Positions 18,163 to 27,729 of a DNA stretch of 64,000 bases are shown in pieces. The notes below the pieces were generated by a model. It searched no databases. It was not told the DNA's origin and saw nothing but the letters and a program-made list of their open reading frames with translations. The stretch spans positions 33,988-97,987 of the forward strand of contig NZ_FOXM01000017.1 in the NCBI RefSeq assembly GCF_900115715.1. The letters run 5' to 3'. The translations under genes were made by a program, and so were the position numbers. Numbering within the stretch: the stretch's first letter is position 1; each line of letters starts with the position of its first letter. The DNA is from Geopseudomonas sagittaria. Lineage in GTDB: Bacteria; Pseudomonadota; Gammaproteobacteria; Pseudomonadales; Pseudomonadaceae.

Positions 18163-18191
18163 ACGTTAAGATGTAATAACATAACAATCAA
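18163..18191 (-). promoter_or_regulatory. predicted promoter of the TonB receptor gene
   Basis: On the minus strand: TTGATT (-35, 18191-18186), a 17-base spacer, TAACGT (-10, 18168-18163). The -10 is weak. The spacer is occupied by the Zur-like site. Confidence 0.45.
18172..18186. promoter_or_regulatory. Zur-box-like operator
   Basis: TGTAATAACATAACA matches the palindrome TGTTATAATATAACA typical of gammaproteobacterial Zur sites at 13 of 15 positions. It lies between the predicted -35 and -10 of a zinc-type receptor gene, the correct place for zinc-dependent repression. Confidence 0.7.
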
Positions 18192-18235
18192 GCACTAATC
18201 GTGACTGCCTGCAGCCCTACCCGGCCGGGACGTCG

Positions 18236-18265
18236 CTTGAAATGCCCATCGCCCCGCCCCATCTA
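18236..18265 (+). promoter_or_regulatory. RpoH (sigma-32) heat-shock promoter of lon-2
   Basis: CTTGAAA (18236-18242), a 14-base spacer, CCCCATCTA (18257-18265). This matches the sigma-32 consensus CTTGAA-N13-15-CCCCATnTA essentially perfectly and ends 34 bases before the start codon. Confidence 0.85.
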
Positions 18266-18299
18266 GACTCAAACCACCCGACGGCGCAGGAGCCCCTTC

Positions 18300-20699
18300 A
18301 TGAGCGAGCAGGACATCCCTCACGAGATCGTCGACGACGACAGCGCGGCCAACACCGGCGTGGTGCTGCAGGGCCAGGTGCTGCCCAACCAGCTGTACAT
18401 CATGCCGGTGCACAACCGGCCGTTCTTCCCCGCCCAGGTGCTGCCCATCGTGGTCAACCCGCAGCACTGGGCGCAGACCCTCGCCCGCGTGGCCAAGACC
18501 GAGCACCACTGCGTAGCGCTGTTCTACATGGACAACCCGCCGGAGAGCGCCGAAGACTTCGACCCCGAGAGCCTGCCCGAGCACGGCACCGTGGTGCGCG
18601 TGCACCACGCCAGCCAGCAGGACGACAGCCTGCAGTTCGTCGCCCAGGGCCTGGCCCGGGTGCGCATCCGCAGCTGGCTAAGCCGCACCCCGCCGTACCT
18701 GGTCGAGGTCGACTACCCGCGCACCCCGGCCGACCCCAGCGACGAGGTGAAGGCCTACGGTATGGCGCTGATCAACGCGATCAAGGAGCTGCTGCCGCTC
18801 AACCCGCTGTACAGCGAGGAGCTGAAGAACTACCTGAACCGCTTCAGCCCCAACGATCCCTCGCCCTTGACCGACTTCGCCGCGGCGCTGACCAGCGCGC
18901 CGGGCAGCGACCTGCAGGCGGTGCTGGACACCGTGCCGGTGCTCAAGCGCATGGAGAAGGTGCTGCCGCTGCTGCGCCGCGAGGTGGAGGTGGCGCGCCT
19001 GCAGACCGAGATCAGCGCCGAGGTCAACAGCACCATCGGCAAGCGCCAGCGCGAGTTCTTCCTGCGCGAGCAGCTCAAGGTGATCCAGAAGGAACTGGGC
19101 ATCACCAAGGACGACCGCAGTGCCGACGCCGAGGAGTTCCAGAAGCGCCTGGAAGGCAAGACGCTGCCGGCGGCGGCGCAGAAACGCATCGACGAGGAAC
19201 TGCACAAGCTGTCGGTACTGGAGACCGGCTCGCCGGAGTACGCGGTCACCCGCAACTACCTGGACTGGGCCACCAGCGTGCCCTGGGGCGTGCTGGGCAA
19301 GGACAAGCTCGACCTCACCCGGGCACGCAAGGTGCTCGACAAGCACCACGCCGGCATGGACGACATCAAGCAGCGCATCGTCGAATTCCTCGCCGTCGGC
19401 GCCTTCAAGGGCGAGATCGCCGGCTCCATCGTCCTGCTGGTCGGCCCGCCCGGGGTGGGCAAGACCAGCATCGGCAAGTCGATCGCCGAGGCGCTGGGCC
19501 GGCCGTTCTACCGCTTCAGCGTCGGCGGCATGCGCGACGAGGCGGAGATCAAGGGCCACCGGCGCACCTACATCGGCGCCCTGCCCGGCAAGCTGGTGCA
19601 GGCGCTCAAGGAGGTCGAGGTGATGAACCCGGTGATCATGCTCGACGAGATCGACAAGATGGGCGCCAGCTTCCAGGGTGATCCGGCCTCGGCGCTGCTG
19701 GAGACCCTCGATCCGGAGCAGAACGTCGAGTTCCTCGACCACTACCTCGACCTGCGCCTGGACCTGTCCAAGGTGCTGTTCGTCTGCACTGCCAACACCC
19801 TCGACTCGATCCCCGGGCCACTGCTCGACCGCATGGAGGTGATCCGCCTGTCCGGCTACATCGCCGAGGAGAAGCTGGCCATCGCCAAGCGCCACCTGTG
19901 GCCCAAGCAACTGGACAAGGCGGGCGTGCCCAGGGCGCGCCTGTCGATCAGCGACGGCGCGCTGAAGGCGGTGATCGAGGGCTATGCCCGCGAGGCCGGG
20001 GTGCGCCAGCTGGAGAAGCAGCTGGGCCGGATCGTGCGCAAGGCGGTGGTCCGCCTGCTCGGCGACCCCGAAGCCAAGGTGAAAGTCGCTCCCAAGGACC
20101 TCGAGGACTACCTGGGCATGCCGCCGTTTCGCAAGGAGCGCCTGCTCGAGGGCGTCGGCATCGTCACCGGTCTGGCCTGGACCAGCCTGGGCGGCGCCAC
20201 CCTGCCGATCGAGGCGACGCGCATCCACACCCTCAACCGCGGCTTCAAGCTGACCGGCAAGCTCGGCGAGGTGATGAAGGAATCGGCGGAGATCGCCTAC
20301 AGCTACATCAGCTCGCACCTGAAGAAGTACAAGGGCGACCCGACCTTCTTCGACCAGGCCTTCGTCCACCTGCACGTGCCGGAGGGCGCCACCCCCAAGG
20401 ACGGCCCCAGTGCCGGCATCAGCATGGCCAGCGCCCTGCTCTCGCTGGCCCGCAACCAGGCACCGAAGAAGGACGTGGCGATGACCGGCGAGCTGACCCT
20501 CACCGGCCAGGTGCTGGCCATCGGCGGGGTGCGCGAGAAGGTGATCGCCGCGCGCCGGCAGAAGATCTTCGAGCTGATCCTGCCGGAAGCCAACCGCGGC
20601 GACTTCGAGGAGCTGCCGGACTACCTGAAGGAGGGTCTGACGGTGCACTTCGCCAGTCGCTACGCCGACGTGGCCAAGGTGCTGTTTCACGCCGGGTGA
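18300..20699 (+). CDS. second Lon-type ATP-dependent protease (AsrA-like)
   Basis: 799-residue cytoplasmic AAA+ serine protease that degrades damaged and regulatory proteins. The N-terminal substrate domain covers about residues 35-240, Walker A GPPGVGKT is 382-389, and the Ser-Lys dyad is S704 (KDGPSAGIS) and K747, 43 residues apart as in E. coli Lon. The start ATG 18300 follows CAGGAG. Its position beside the zinc receptor and putA matches the P. aeruginosa gene known as asrA (PA0779), from memory. The perfect heat-shock promoter upstream supports a stress role. It is distinct from the canonical lon that normally follows clpPX. Confidence 0.93.
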   Translation: MSEQDIPHEIVDDDSAANTGVVLQGQVLPNQLYIMPVHNRPFFPAQVLPIVVNPQHWAQTLARVAKTEHHCVALFYMDNPPESAEDFDPESLPEHGTVVRVHHASQQDDSLQFVAQGLARVRIRSWLSRTPPYLVEVDYPRTPADPSDEVKAYGMALINAIKELLPLNPLYSEELKNYLNRFSPNDPSPLTDFAAALTSAPGSDLQAVLDTVPVLKRMEKVLPLLRREVEVARLQTEISAEVNSTIGKRQREFFLREQLKVIQKELGITKDDRSADAEEFQKRLEGKTLPAAAQKRIDEELHKLSVLETGSPEYAVTRNYLDWATSVPWGVLGKDKLDLTRARKVLDKHHAGMDDIKQRIVEFLAVGAFKGEIAGSIVLLVGPPGVGKTSIGKSIAEALGRPFYRFSVGGMRDEAEIKGHRRTYIGALPGKLVQALKEVEVMNPVIMLDEIDKMGASFQGDPASALLETLDPEQNVEFLDHYLDLRLDLSKVLFVCTANTLDSIPGPLLDRMEVIRLSGYIAEEKLAIAKRHLWPKQLDKAGVPRARLSISDGALKAVIEGYAREAGVRQLEKQLGRIVRKAVVRLLGDPEAKVKVAPKDLEDYLGMPPFRKERLLEGVGIVTGLAWTSLGGATLPIEATRIHTLNRGFKLTGKLGEVMKESAEIAYSYISSHLKKYKGDPTFFDQAFVHLHVPEGATPKDGPSAGISMASALLSLARNQAPKKDVAMTGELTLTGQVLAIGGVREKVIAARRQKIFELILPEANRGDFEELPDYLKEGLTVHFASRYADVAKVLFHAG

Positions 20700-20854
20700 G
20701 TGCCGGCGCGCACGGCGGCGGATGGCGGCCGTGCGTGCGCGCCAGTGCCGATCTGATTCGGCGAGAAATACCCACCGCTCGTCTCCACGACCGGCAGCGC
20801 GCCCGTAAATCGCCTATAGAAGTAGAGACAGGCTTCGCTATGTGGGGGTGCGAT

Positions 20855-21427
20855 ATGGACCTGCTCTACGGGCGACACGCGCTGCTCGGCCTGCTCGTTC
20901 TGCTCTCTGGCTGCGGCAGTCTGCTTCCCAGCGAACGCGCGGAAATCCTCTCGCCGTTTCGCGACTACATGGATGCCGAAGGTCGTTACCAGCAGGCCGT
21001 TCCCGGCGTGACCAGCCGGCCCGAGCTGTTTTCCCTCGGCTTCGATCCGGTGATCAACGGCAATGGCCGCATGCTGTCGTTCCTCGACGTGCGCATGATG
21101 TTCGTCCAGCCGAACATCCCCATCGACTATCTGCCGGACAGCCTGGTGACCTGCCTGCAGGCCAAGGAGCGCTGCACCGGCTATGCCTTCGAGTTCAACC
21201 AGACCGATACCCAGCGTACCGGCAGCTTCTGGGCCGACGTGCTCAACTTCCGCAAGAACCGCGAGGTCAATGGCTGGGCATTCCGCGCGGTGTTCGTGCT
21301 GGTCGACGACAAGCTGGTGCACAAGGTCAGCAACGGCGAACCGCAGATCCGCCGCATGCAGGTCGAACGCAATCCGCTCGGCCCGCTGCAGGGCGCCGGC
21401 GAGTTCCTTTCCGACCAGCTGAGGTGA
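20855..21427 (+). CDS. conserved hypothetical lipoprotein
   Basis: 190-residue protein with a lipoprotein signal (lipobox LSGC, C20). The start is ATG 20855 after a GGGGG run; ATG 20840 in frame is an alternative. The mature part contains two cysteines (CLQAKERC) about 20 residues apart from aromatic-rich strands, but I recognise no family. It lies alone between lon-2 and cmoA on the same strand. Function unknown. Confidence 0.75.
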   Translation: MDLLYGRHALLGLLVLLSGCGSLLPSERAEILSPFRDYMDAEGRYQQAVPGVTSRPELFSLGFDPVINGNGRMLSFLDVRMMFVQPNIPIDYLPDSLVTCLQAKERCTGYAFEFNQTDTQRTGSFWADVLNFRKNREVNGWAFRAVFVLVDDKLVHKVSNGEPQIRRMQVERNPLGPLQGAGEFLSDQLR

Positions 21428-21490
21428 GGAAGCTGCGAGGCGGCCCGCCACTCGGCTAGAATGCGCGGTTTCCCCAGCCGGAAGCGCGCC

Positions 21491-22234
21491 GTGAAGCAGA
21501 TCCCCGACCGCATCTATGCCACTCCCCAGGAGCAGGTTGCCGACTTCGTGTTCAACGAGGCGGTGGTGCGGGTATTCCCCGACATGATCAAGCGCTCGGT
21601 GCCGGGCTACCCGACCATCGTCGAGAACATCGGGGTGATCGCCAGCCAGTTCGCCCGACCGCACAGTGCCCTCTACGATCTGGGCTGCTCGCTGGGTGCG
21701 GTCAGCCAGGCGCTGCGTCGCCACGTGCAGGCCGAGGACTGCCGGGTGGTCGCGGTGGACAACTCCAGCGCCATGGTCGAACGCTGCCGCGAGTACCTGC
21801 ACGCCCAGGACTCGATGTTCCAGGAACTGCTACCGGTCGAGGTGCTCGAGGCCGACATCTGCCAGCTCGAGTTCCAGCCGGCCTCGGTGGTGGCGCTGAA
21901 CTTCACCCTGCAGTTCATCCCGCGCGAGCAGCGTCTGCAGCTGCTCGGCCGCATCCGCCAGGCGCTGCTGCCCGGCGGCGCGCTGATCCTCTCGGAGAAG
22001 CTGCGCTTCGCGGATGCCGAGGAGCAGGAGCTGCTCACCGACCTGCACATCGCCTTCAAGCGGGCCAACGGCTACAGCGAACTGGAAATCGCCCAGAAGC
22101 GCAGCGCCATCGAGCACGTGATGAAGCCGGACAGCCTCGAGGAGCACCGCGAGCGCCTGCTGGCGGCCGGCTTCTCGAAAGTCATTCCCTGGTTCCAATG
22201 CCTCAACTTCGCCTCGCTGATCGCCCTGCCATGA
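21491..22234 (+). CDS. cmoA: carboxy-S-adenosyl-L-methionine synthase CmoA
   Basis: Converts SAM and prephenate to carboxy-SAM for tRNA wobble uridine modification (cmo5U34). The Rossmann SAM motif is [10 protein letters not shown], and [17 protein letters not shown] and the conserved [12 protein letters not shown] are present. The GTG start at 21491, after GGAAG, gives 247 residues, equal to E. coli CmoA. The upstream in-frame ATG 21461 lies in what looks like promoter sequence. The stop overlaps the cmoB start (ATGA). Confidence 0.93.
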   Translation: MKQIPDRIYATPQEQVADFVFNEAVVRVFPDMIKRSVPGYPTIVENIGVIASQFARPHSALYDLGCSLGAVSQALRRHVQAEDCRVVAVDNSSAMVERCREYLHAQDSMFQELLPVEVLEADICQLEFQPASVVALNFTLQFIPREQRLQLLGRIRQALLPGGALILSEKLRFADAEEQELLTDLHIAFKRANGYSELEIAQKRSAIEHVMKPDSLEEHRERLLAAGFSKVIPWFQCLNFASLIALP

Positions 22235-23208
22235 CCGACCTCGCCACCCGCGCCAATCTCCCCGCCCTGCTCGACCGTCTGCGCGGCTCGTCGCTGACCG
22301 CCTGGGCGGGCAGCCTGCCCGAGCTGCTCGCCGCCAAGCTGGCCCGCGGCCACGGCGACCTGACCCGCTGGCAGGCGGCGGTGGACGCGCTGCCGCCGCT
22401 GGCCGTCGAGCAGCGCGAGCTGGCCGAATGCTTCGCCCTCGCCGGAGCCTGCACTGCCGAGCAACGCACGGCGCTGGAGCAGGCGCTCAGGGGCCTGATC
22501 CCCTGGCGCAAGGGTCCCTTCGAACTGTTCGGCGTGCATGTCGACACCGAGTGGCACTCGGACTGGAAGTGGGCGCGGGTCGCTCCCCATCTGGATCTGC
22601 GCGGCAAGCGCGTGCTGGATGTCGGCTGCGGCAACGGCTACTACCAGTGGCGCATGCTCGGCGCCGGCGCCGACTGCGTGGTCGGCGTCGATCCCAACTG
22701 GCTGTTCTTCTGCCAGTTCCTGGCGATGAAGAACTACCTGCCCGACCTGCCGGCCTGGCACCTGCCGCTGGCCCTGGAGGAACTGCCGGAAAAGCTGGAA
22801 GGCTTCGACACGGTATTCTCCATGGGCGTGCTCTACCACCGCCGCTCGCCCATCGACCACCTGCTGGCGCTGAAGGACTGCCTGATCAAGGACGGCGAAC
22901 TGGTCTTGGAAACCCTGGTGGTGGACGGCGACCTGAATACCGTGCTGGTGCCGGAAGACCGCTACGCGCAGATGCGCAACGTCTGGTTCCTGCCCTCGGT
23001 GCCAGCACTGGAGCTGTGGCTGCGCCGCGCCGGCTTCGTCGACGTGCGCTGCGTGGACGTCAGCGTCACCAGTGTCGAGGAGCAGCGCTCCACCGAGTGG
23101 ATGAAGTTCCAGTCGCTGCCGGAGTTCCTCGACCCGCAGGACCCCAGCCGCACCGTGGAAGGCCTGCCGTCGCCGATGCGCGCCGTGCTGGTGGCGCGCA
23201 AGCCGTAA
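22231..23208 (+). CDS. cmoB: tRNA U34 carboxymethyltransferase CmoB
   Basis: 325-residue SAM-type transferase that moves the carboxymethyl group from carboxy-SAM to 5-hydroxyuridine 34. It has [17 protein letters not shown], the nucleotide motif [15 protein letters not shown] and GVLYHRRSP. The ATGA overlap with cmoA shows translational coupling of the two-step pathway. Confidence 0.94.
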   Translation: MTDLATRANLPALLDRLRGSSLTAWAGSLPELLAAKLARGHGDLTRWQAAVDALPPLAVEQRELAECFALAGACTAEQRTALEQALRGLIPWRKGPFELFGVHVDTEWHSDWKWARVAPHLDLRGKRVLDVGCGNGYYQWRMLGAGADCVVGVDPNWLFFCQFLAMKNYLPDLPAWHLPLALEELPEKLEGFDTVFSMGVLYHRRSPIDHLLALKDCLIKDGELVLETLVVDGDLNTVLVPEDRYAQMRNVWFLPSVPALELWLRRAGFVDVRCVDVSVTSVEEQRSTEWMKFQSLPEFLDPQDPSRTVEGLPSPMRAVLVARKP

Positions 23209-23244
23209 GGACCGAGGACGTTTACGGAGGAACGTGAGCACGCC

Positions 23245-23330
23245 CTTGTGGGAGGCCCGCCCTCGGGACGACGCGGACCGTAGGGCCGCCAAGGGCAAGG
23301 GTATCGCCGCGAGGGCGCGCCTCCTACAAG
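23245..23330. repeat. REP-like inverted repeat
   Basis: Arms at 23245-23265 and 23310-23330 (CTTGTGGGAGGCC...GCCCTCG) match as inverted copies of 21 bases with two mismatches. It sits between convergent cmoB and pdxJ, a usual location for Pseudomonas REP elements. A related element lies at 36538-36600. Confidence 0.72.
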
Positions 23331-23348
23331 TCGGAGCGGCCCGCCGAG

Positions 23349-24092
23349 TCAGCGTGCCGCCGCAGCGACGATCAGCGCCTTCATCTCCGCTACCGCCTGC
23401 TTGAAGCCGACGAACAGCGCGTGGGCGACGATGGCGTGGCCGATGTTCAGCTCGTTGATGCCGCGGATCGCCGCCACCGCCTCGGCGTTGTGGTAGTGCA
23501 GGCCGTGGCCGGCATTGACGATCAGGCCGTGGCTCAGGCCGCACTCGACGCCGTCGCGGATGCGCGCCAGCTCGCAGGCCATTTCCGCCGGGGTGTGGAC
23601 GTCGGCGTAGCGCCCGGTGTGCAGCTCGATGGCCGGTGCGCCGACGCGGGCGGCGGCCTCGATCTGCCGCGGGTCGGCGTCGATGAACAACGATACCTCG
23701 CAGCCGATGGCGGCCAGGCGTGCGACCGCGGCGCGGATGCGCGCCTCCTGGCCAGCCACGTCGAGGCCGCCCTCGGTGGTCAGCTCCTGACGGGTTTCCG
23801 GCACGAAGCAGGCATGCGCCGGGCGGATCTGCTCGGCGAAGGCGAGCATCTCCTCGGTGACGCCCATCTCGAAGTTCATTCGCGTCTGCAGCACTTCCTT
23901 GAGCACGCGCACGTCGCGATCCTGGATATGCCGGCGATCCTCGCGCAGGTGCACGGTGATGCCGTCGGCACCGGCTTCCTCGGCGTCCAGCGCCGCCTTG
24001 ACCGGGTCCGGGTAGCGGGTGCCGCGCGCCTGGCGCAGGGTGGCGATGTGGTCGATGTTGACACCCAGCAGGATGCGGTTGGCTTCAGTCAC
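23349..24092 (-). CDS. pdxJ: pyridoxine 5'-phosphate synthase
   Basis: 247-residue TIM-barrel enzyme that makes pyridoxine 5'-phosphate (vitamin B6). Clear family sequence: [52 protein letters not shown] and [15 protein letters not shown]. It has a GTG start that overlaps the recO stop by 8 bases, so it is last in the lepA-lepB-DUF4845-rnc-era-recO-pdxJ string. Confidence 0.96.
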   Translation of the reverse strand: MTEANRILLGVNIDHIATLRQARGTRYPDPVKAALDAEEAGADGITVHLREDRRHIQDRDVRVLKEVLQTRMNFEMGVTEEMLAFAEQIRPAHACFVPETRQELTTEGGLDVAGQEARIRAAVARLAAIGCEVSLFIDADPRQIEAAARVGAPAIELHTGRYADVHTPAEMACELARIRDGVECGLSHGLIVNAGHGLHYHNAEAVAAIRGINELNIGHAIVAHALFVGFKQAVAEMKALIVAAAAR

Positions 24093-24783
24093 GATGGGAC
24101 TCCTTGCGATTCATGAACAGCTCGCGGCTGACCAGCGGCCGGCCACCCAGGTGCGGCGCCAGCGCCTGGCGCATCAACCGCTTGGCGGCTGCCAGTGCCC
24201 CGGGCACCGCCCAGTCCGCCTCAGCCAGCGCCAGCAACTCGCGGCCGTGAAACAGTCCGGGCTGCAGCTGGCTGACCGGCTCGAAGCCGAGGTCGGGCAG
24301 CCACCGGTACAGCCCCAGCGGATCGACCGGCCGCCCTTGGCAGTCGCGGTCGAGGGCGAAACCATAGCCCAGATCGCTCAGCAGACGCCATTCGAAGGCA
24401 CGCAGCAACGGCTCCAGCGCCCGACCGGCCGCCAGCGCGGCCAGCGTCGCGGCATAGTGGTCGAACAGCTGTGGATGCGGGTCCTGCGCCGGCAGCAGGC
24501 GAATCAGCAGCTCGTTGAGGTAGAGACCGCTGAACAGCGCCAGGCCACCGAGCAGAGGGGGGATGCCGGCACTCTCCAGGCGGGCGACGTTCTTCAGTTC
24601 GCCGCGCCCGCGCACTTCCAGCTCCAGCGGCACGAACGGTCGCGCCAGCGTGCCGGCCTTGCCGCGCGCACCGCGCAGGACGGCGCACAGCCGTCCCTCC
24701 GGAGTCAGGAAATCCACCAGGGCGCTGGTTTCCTTGTACGGGCGGGAATGCAGGACGAAGGCGGGATGGGCGGCAGCGATCAT
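24085..24783 (-). CDS. recO: DNA repair protein RecO
   Basis: 232-residue recombination mediator of the RecFOR pathway that loads RecA on gapped DNA. The N-terminal OB fold begins [20 protein letters not shown], followed by a helical domain. The start is at ATG 24783, where family similarity begins. It overlaps pdxJ by 8 bases and follows era after about 94 bases. Confidence 0.92.
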   Translation of the reverse strand: MIAAAHPAFVLHSRPYKETSALVDFLTPEGRLCAVLRGARGKAGTLARPFVPLELEVRGRGELKNVARLESAGIPPLLGGLALFSGLYLNELLIRLLPAQDPHPQLFDHYAATLAALAAGRALEPLLRAFEWRLLSDLGYGFALDRDCQGRPVDPLGLYRWLPDLGFEPVSQLQPGLFHGRELLALAEADWAVPGALAAAKRLMRQALAPHLGGRPLVSRELFMNRKESHRD

Positions 24784-24877
24784 GTCAACCGTGGGGTGCG
24801 CTATGCGCGGCGGCGAAAGCCGGGACAGCGGTGCGGGTGCGCAGCGCACACCCTACCGCAGCGATTGCAGTCGCCGG

Positions 24878-25780
24878 TCAGATGTCGCCGTAGCCCAGCG
24901 AACGCAGGGCGCGCTCGTCGTCGGACCAGCCGCCCTTCACCTTGACCCACAGGTTGAGCATGACCTTGCTGCCGAACAGCTCTTCCATGTCGCGGCGCGC
25001 TTCCTGGCCGATGCGCTTGATGCGCTCGCCCTTGTCGCCAATGATGATCTTCTTCTGTCCGTCGCGCTCGACCAGGATCAGCGCGTGGATGTGCAGCACG
25101 CGGCCCTGCTGCTGGAACTGCTCGATCTCCACGGCGACCTGATAGGGCACCTCGGCACCCAGCTGGCGCATGACCTTCTCGCGCACCAGTTCGGCGGCGA
25201 GGAAGCGCGAGCTGCGGTCGGTGAGCTGGTCTTCCTCGAAGAAGTGCTCGCCTTCGGGCAGGTGCTTGGCCACCTGGGCCTCGAGGGTATCGAGGTTCTG
25301 CCCGTGCTGCGCGGAGATCGGCACGATTTCGGCATTCGGCAGCTGCTCGGCCAGCCACTTCAGGTGCGGCAGCAGTTCGGCCTTGTCCTCGAGGCGATCG
25401 ATCTTGTTGACCACCACCAGCAGCGGGCCTTCGACGTACTTGACCCGGTCGAGGACCATCTGGTCCTCCTCGGTCCAGCGCGTGCGGTCGACGACGAAGA
25501 TCACCACGTCGACGTCCTTGAGTGCCGCGCTGGCGCTGCGGTTCATGTAGCGGTTGAGCGCCTTGTCGTTGTCCTTGTGCATGCCGGGGGTGTCGACGTA
25601 GATCGCCTGCACCGGCCCTTCGGTCTTGATGCCGAGCAGGGTGTGCCGGGTGGTCTGCGGCTTGCGCGAGGTGATCGCCAGCTTCTGGCCGAGGATATGG
25701 TTGAGCAGGGTCGACTTGCCGACATTCGGCCGGCCGACGATGGCCACGTAGCCGCAACGGCTCGGCAGGGATTCAGTCAT
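24878..25780 (-). CDS. era: GTPase Era
   Basis: 300-residue GTPase required for 16S rRNA maturation and 30S assembly. The P-loop is GRPNVGKST (16-24), the G3 motif DTPGMH (63-68), the G4 motif NKIDRLE, and a C-terminal KH RNA-binding domain ends with [18 protein letters not shown]. The start ATG 25780 gives the standard length; ATG 25786 is an alternative. It overlaps the rnc stop by 8 bases. Confidence 0.96.
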   Translation of the reverse strand: MTESLPSRCGYVAIVGRPNVGKSTLLNHILGQKLAITSRKPQTTRHTLLGIKTEGPVQAIYVDTPGMHKDNDKALNRYMNRSASAALKDVDVVIFVVDRTRWTEEDQMVLDRVKYVEGPLLVVVNKIDRLEDKAELLPHLKWLAEQLPNAEIVPISAQHGQNLDTLEAQVAKHLPEGEHFFEEDQLTDRSSRFLAAELVREKVMRQLGAEVPYQVAVEIEQFQQQGRVLHIHALILVERDGQKKIIIGDKGERIKRIGQEARRDMEELFGSKVMLNLWVKVKGGWSDDERALRSLGYGDI

Positions 25781-26462
25781 TGCCATTCTCCACGCCCAGG
25801 GCCACCAGTGCTGCAGCCGCCGCCACCTGTTCGGCGATACGACGGCTGGCACCCTGGCCACGGGTCTTTTGATTGAGCAGGGCAATTTCGCATTCGACGA
25901 AGAAGGTCCGGCAATGCGGCTCACCCTGGATATCCACCACATCGTAGCGCGGCAGTTCGCAGCCGCGCGATTGCAGGAATTCCTGCAGGCGGGTTTTCGG
26001 ATCCTTGTTGGTGTCGACCAGGGTCAGCTCGTCGAAATAGGGTGCCAGCCAGGCCAGCACGCGATCGCGCGCCGCCTCCATGCCGGTGTCCAGGTAGATG
26101 GCGCCGATCAGCGCTTCGGTGGCGTCGGCGAGGATCGACTCGCGGCGGAAACCGCCGCTCTTCAGCTCGCCGGAACCGAGGCGCAGGTATTCGCCGAGTT
26201 CGAAGACCAGCGCCAGGCGGGCCAGGGTCTCACCCTTCACCAGCCGCGCGCGCAGGCGCGACAACTGGCCTTCGCGGGCCTGCGGGAAGCGCTTGAACAG
26301 CGCCTCGCCGACCACGAAGTTGAGAATGGCATCGCCGAGGAACTCCAGCCGCTCATTGTTGCGACCGGCGAAGCTGCGGTGGGTCAGGGCCAGGATCATC
26401 AGATCCGGGTCCTGGAATTTGTAGCCGAGCTGGCGCTCGAGACGTTGCAGAGGATTACTCAC
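25773..26462 (-). CDS. rnc: ribonuclease III
   Basis: 229-residue double-strand-specific RNase that processes rRNA and regulatory RNAs. The signature [12 protein letters not shown] has the catalytic acidic residues E40 and D44, and a dsRNA-binding domain occupies the last 70 residues. It has a GTG start with a 4-base overlap with the DUF4845 gene and an 8-base overlap with era. Confidence 0.96.
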   Translation of the reverse strand: MSNPLQRLERQLGYKFQDPDLMILALTHRSFAGRNNERLEFLGDAILNFVVGEALFKRFPQAREGQLSRLRARLVKGETLARLALVFELGEYLRLGSGELKSGGFRRESILADATEALIGAIYLDTGMEAARDRVLAWLAPYFDELTLVDTNKDPKTRLQEFLQSRGCELPRYDVVDIQGEPHCRTFFVECEIALLNQKTRGQGASRRIAEQVAAAAALVALGVENGND

Positions 26463-26836
26463 GGGGCACGGACACGATATTCACGGTCAAAATGGACAAC
26501 CAGGTCGAGGTTTTCGATCAGCGGCTCGCGCTTCTCGTATTTGAGATGGACATAGAACTCGTTGTTTTCCATGCGCACGTCCATCACCTTGCGCATGTCG
26601 AGATCACGGATATTGTTGACCATCACGCCGCGATCGATATGCGCGTAAAACTCAGCCGGGGAGCGCAGCTCGAGGGCCTTCTCGGTCTCGACCGAGGTGA
26701 CGATCTTCTGCAGCGAGAAGAAGTCCAGATAATGCGGCAGGACCTTGAATGCCGTGCTGGCCAGGAACGCCACCACGATCAGGACCACCAGCCAGCTCAA
26801 CATCGACAAGCCTTTCTGCCCACGCGCAAACTTCAT
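26459..26836 (-). CDS. DUF4845 membrane protein
   Basis: 125-residue protein with one N-terminal membrane helix (about 12-32) and a small extracytoplasmic domain. The family is regularly found between lepB and rnc in Pseudomonas. The start is placed at ATG 26836 behind GAGG; a TTG two codons upstream is possible. Function unknown; its place suggests a link to signal peptidase or membrane protein handling. Confidence 0.88.
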   Translation of the reverse strand: MKFARGQKGLSMLSWLVVLIVVAFLASTAFKVLPHYLDFFSLQKIVTSVETEKALELRSPAEFYAHIDRGVMVNNIRDLDMRKVMDVRMENNEFYVHLKYEKREPLIENLDLVVHFDREYRVRAP

Positions 26837-26869
26837 GATCAACCTCGTATCCGTAAACTGTTCAGTGCA

Positions 26870-27724
26870 TCAATGGATCAGCCCGACACGCTCGAAGGTC
26901 GGCAGGTGGCTGAGCTTTGGCGCAGGCCAGCTCAGCCACACGGCAAACGCCTTGCCGACGATGTTGCGGTCGGGAACCATGCCCTGCAGCTCGGGAGCGA
27001 TGGCCGGATCATCCCAATAACGGCTGTCGTTGGAGTTGTCGCGGTTGTCGCCCACCATGAAATAGTGCCCGGCGGGCACCTTCCACTCGCGATCCGGTTC
27101 GATACGGTAGCGGCGCATTTCCTTGCGGATCAGGTGCTCCGCCTCGCCCAGCTTCTCGCTGAACAGGCGGGCACTGCCGAGGCTGCCCGGCTCGTCGCCG
27201 ATCAGCTGCTCGGCCACCGGCTGGCCGTTGACGAACAGACGCTTGTCGCTGCTGTAGCGCACATGGTCGCCCGGCAGGCCGACGACGCGCTTGATGTAGT
27301 TCACGGTGGGCTCACTGGGAAAGCGGAACACCATCACATCGCCGCGCTGCGGTTCACCGACCTCGATCACCTTGGTGTCCACCACCGGCAGACGGATGCC
27401 GTAGGAGAACTTGTTGACCAGGATGAAGTCGCCGACCTCGAGGGTCGGCTTCATCGAGCCGGAGGGAATCTGGAACGGCTCGACGAGGAACGAGCGCAGC
27501 ACCAGCACCAGCGCCAGCACCGGGAAGAACGACTTGCCGTACTCCACCAGCACCGGCTCGCGCGCCAGCTTCTGCAGCACCTGCGGATCGACCTGACTCA
27601 CGCTGCCCTGGTAGGCGGCGATGGCTGTGCGCCGGCGCGGGGCGAGGAACAGCAGGTCGATCAGCGCCAGCACGCCGCACACGGCGACGGCGATCACCAG
27701 CAACAACGGAAAGTTCAGAGTCAT
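26870..27724 (-). CDS. lepB: signal peptidase I
   Basis: 284-residue inner-membrane protease that removes signal peptides from exported proteins. Two N-terminal membrane helices (about 5-28 and 64-82) precede the catalytic domain. The Ser/Lys dyad is S90 in IPSGSMKPTL and K145 in YIKRVVGLPGD, matching E. coli numbering closely. GDNRDNSNDSR box E is also present. It lies 5 bases after the lepA stop. Confidence 0.96.
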   Translation of the reverse strand: MTLNFPLLLVIAVAVCGVLALIDLLFLAPRRRTAIAAYQGSVSQVDPQVLQKLAREPVLVEYGKSFFPVLALVLVLRSFLVEPFQIPSGSMKPTLEVGDFILVNKFSYGIRLPVVDTKVIEVGEPQRGDVMVFRFPSEPTVNYIKRVVGLPGDHVRYSSDKRLFVNGQPVAEQLIGDEPGSLGSARLFSEKLGEAEHLIRKEMRRYRIEPDREWKVPAGHYFMVGDNRDNSNDSRYWDDPAIAPELQGMVPDRNIVGKAFAVWLSWPAPKLSHLPTFERVGLIH

Positions 27725-27729
27725 GGGCC

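Noticed and set aside
16004..18187. A 727-codon minus-strand frame in another phase over the TonB receptor gene
   Set aside because: Arg/Ala/Pro-rich out-of-frame translation; the true receptor frame has a signal peptide, plug and barrel.
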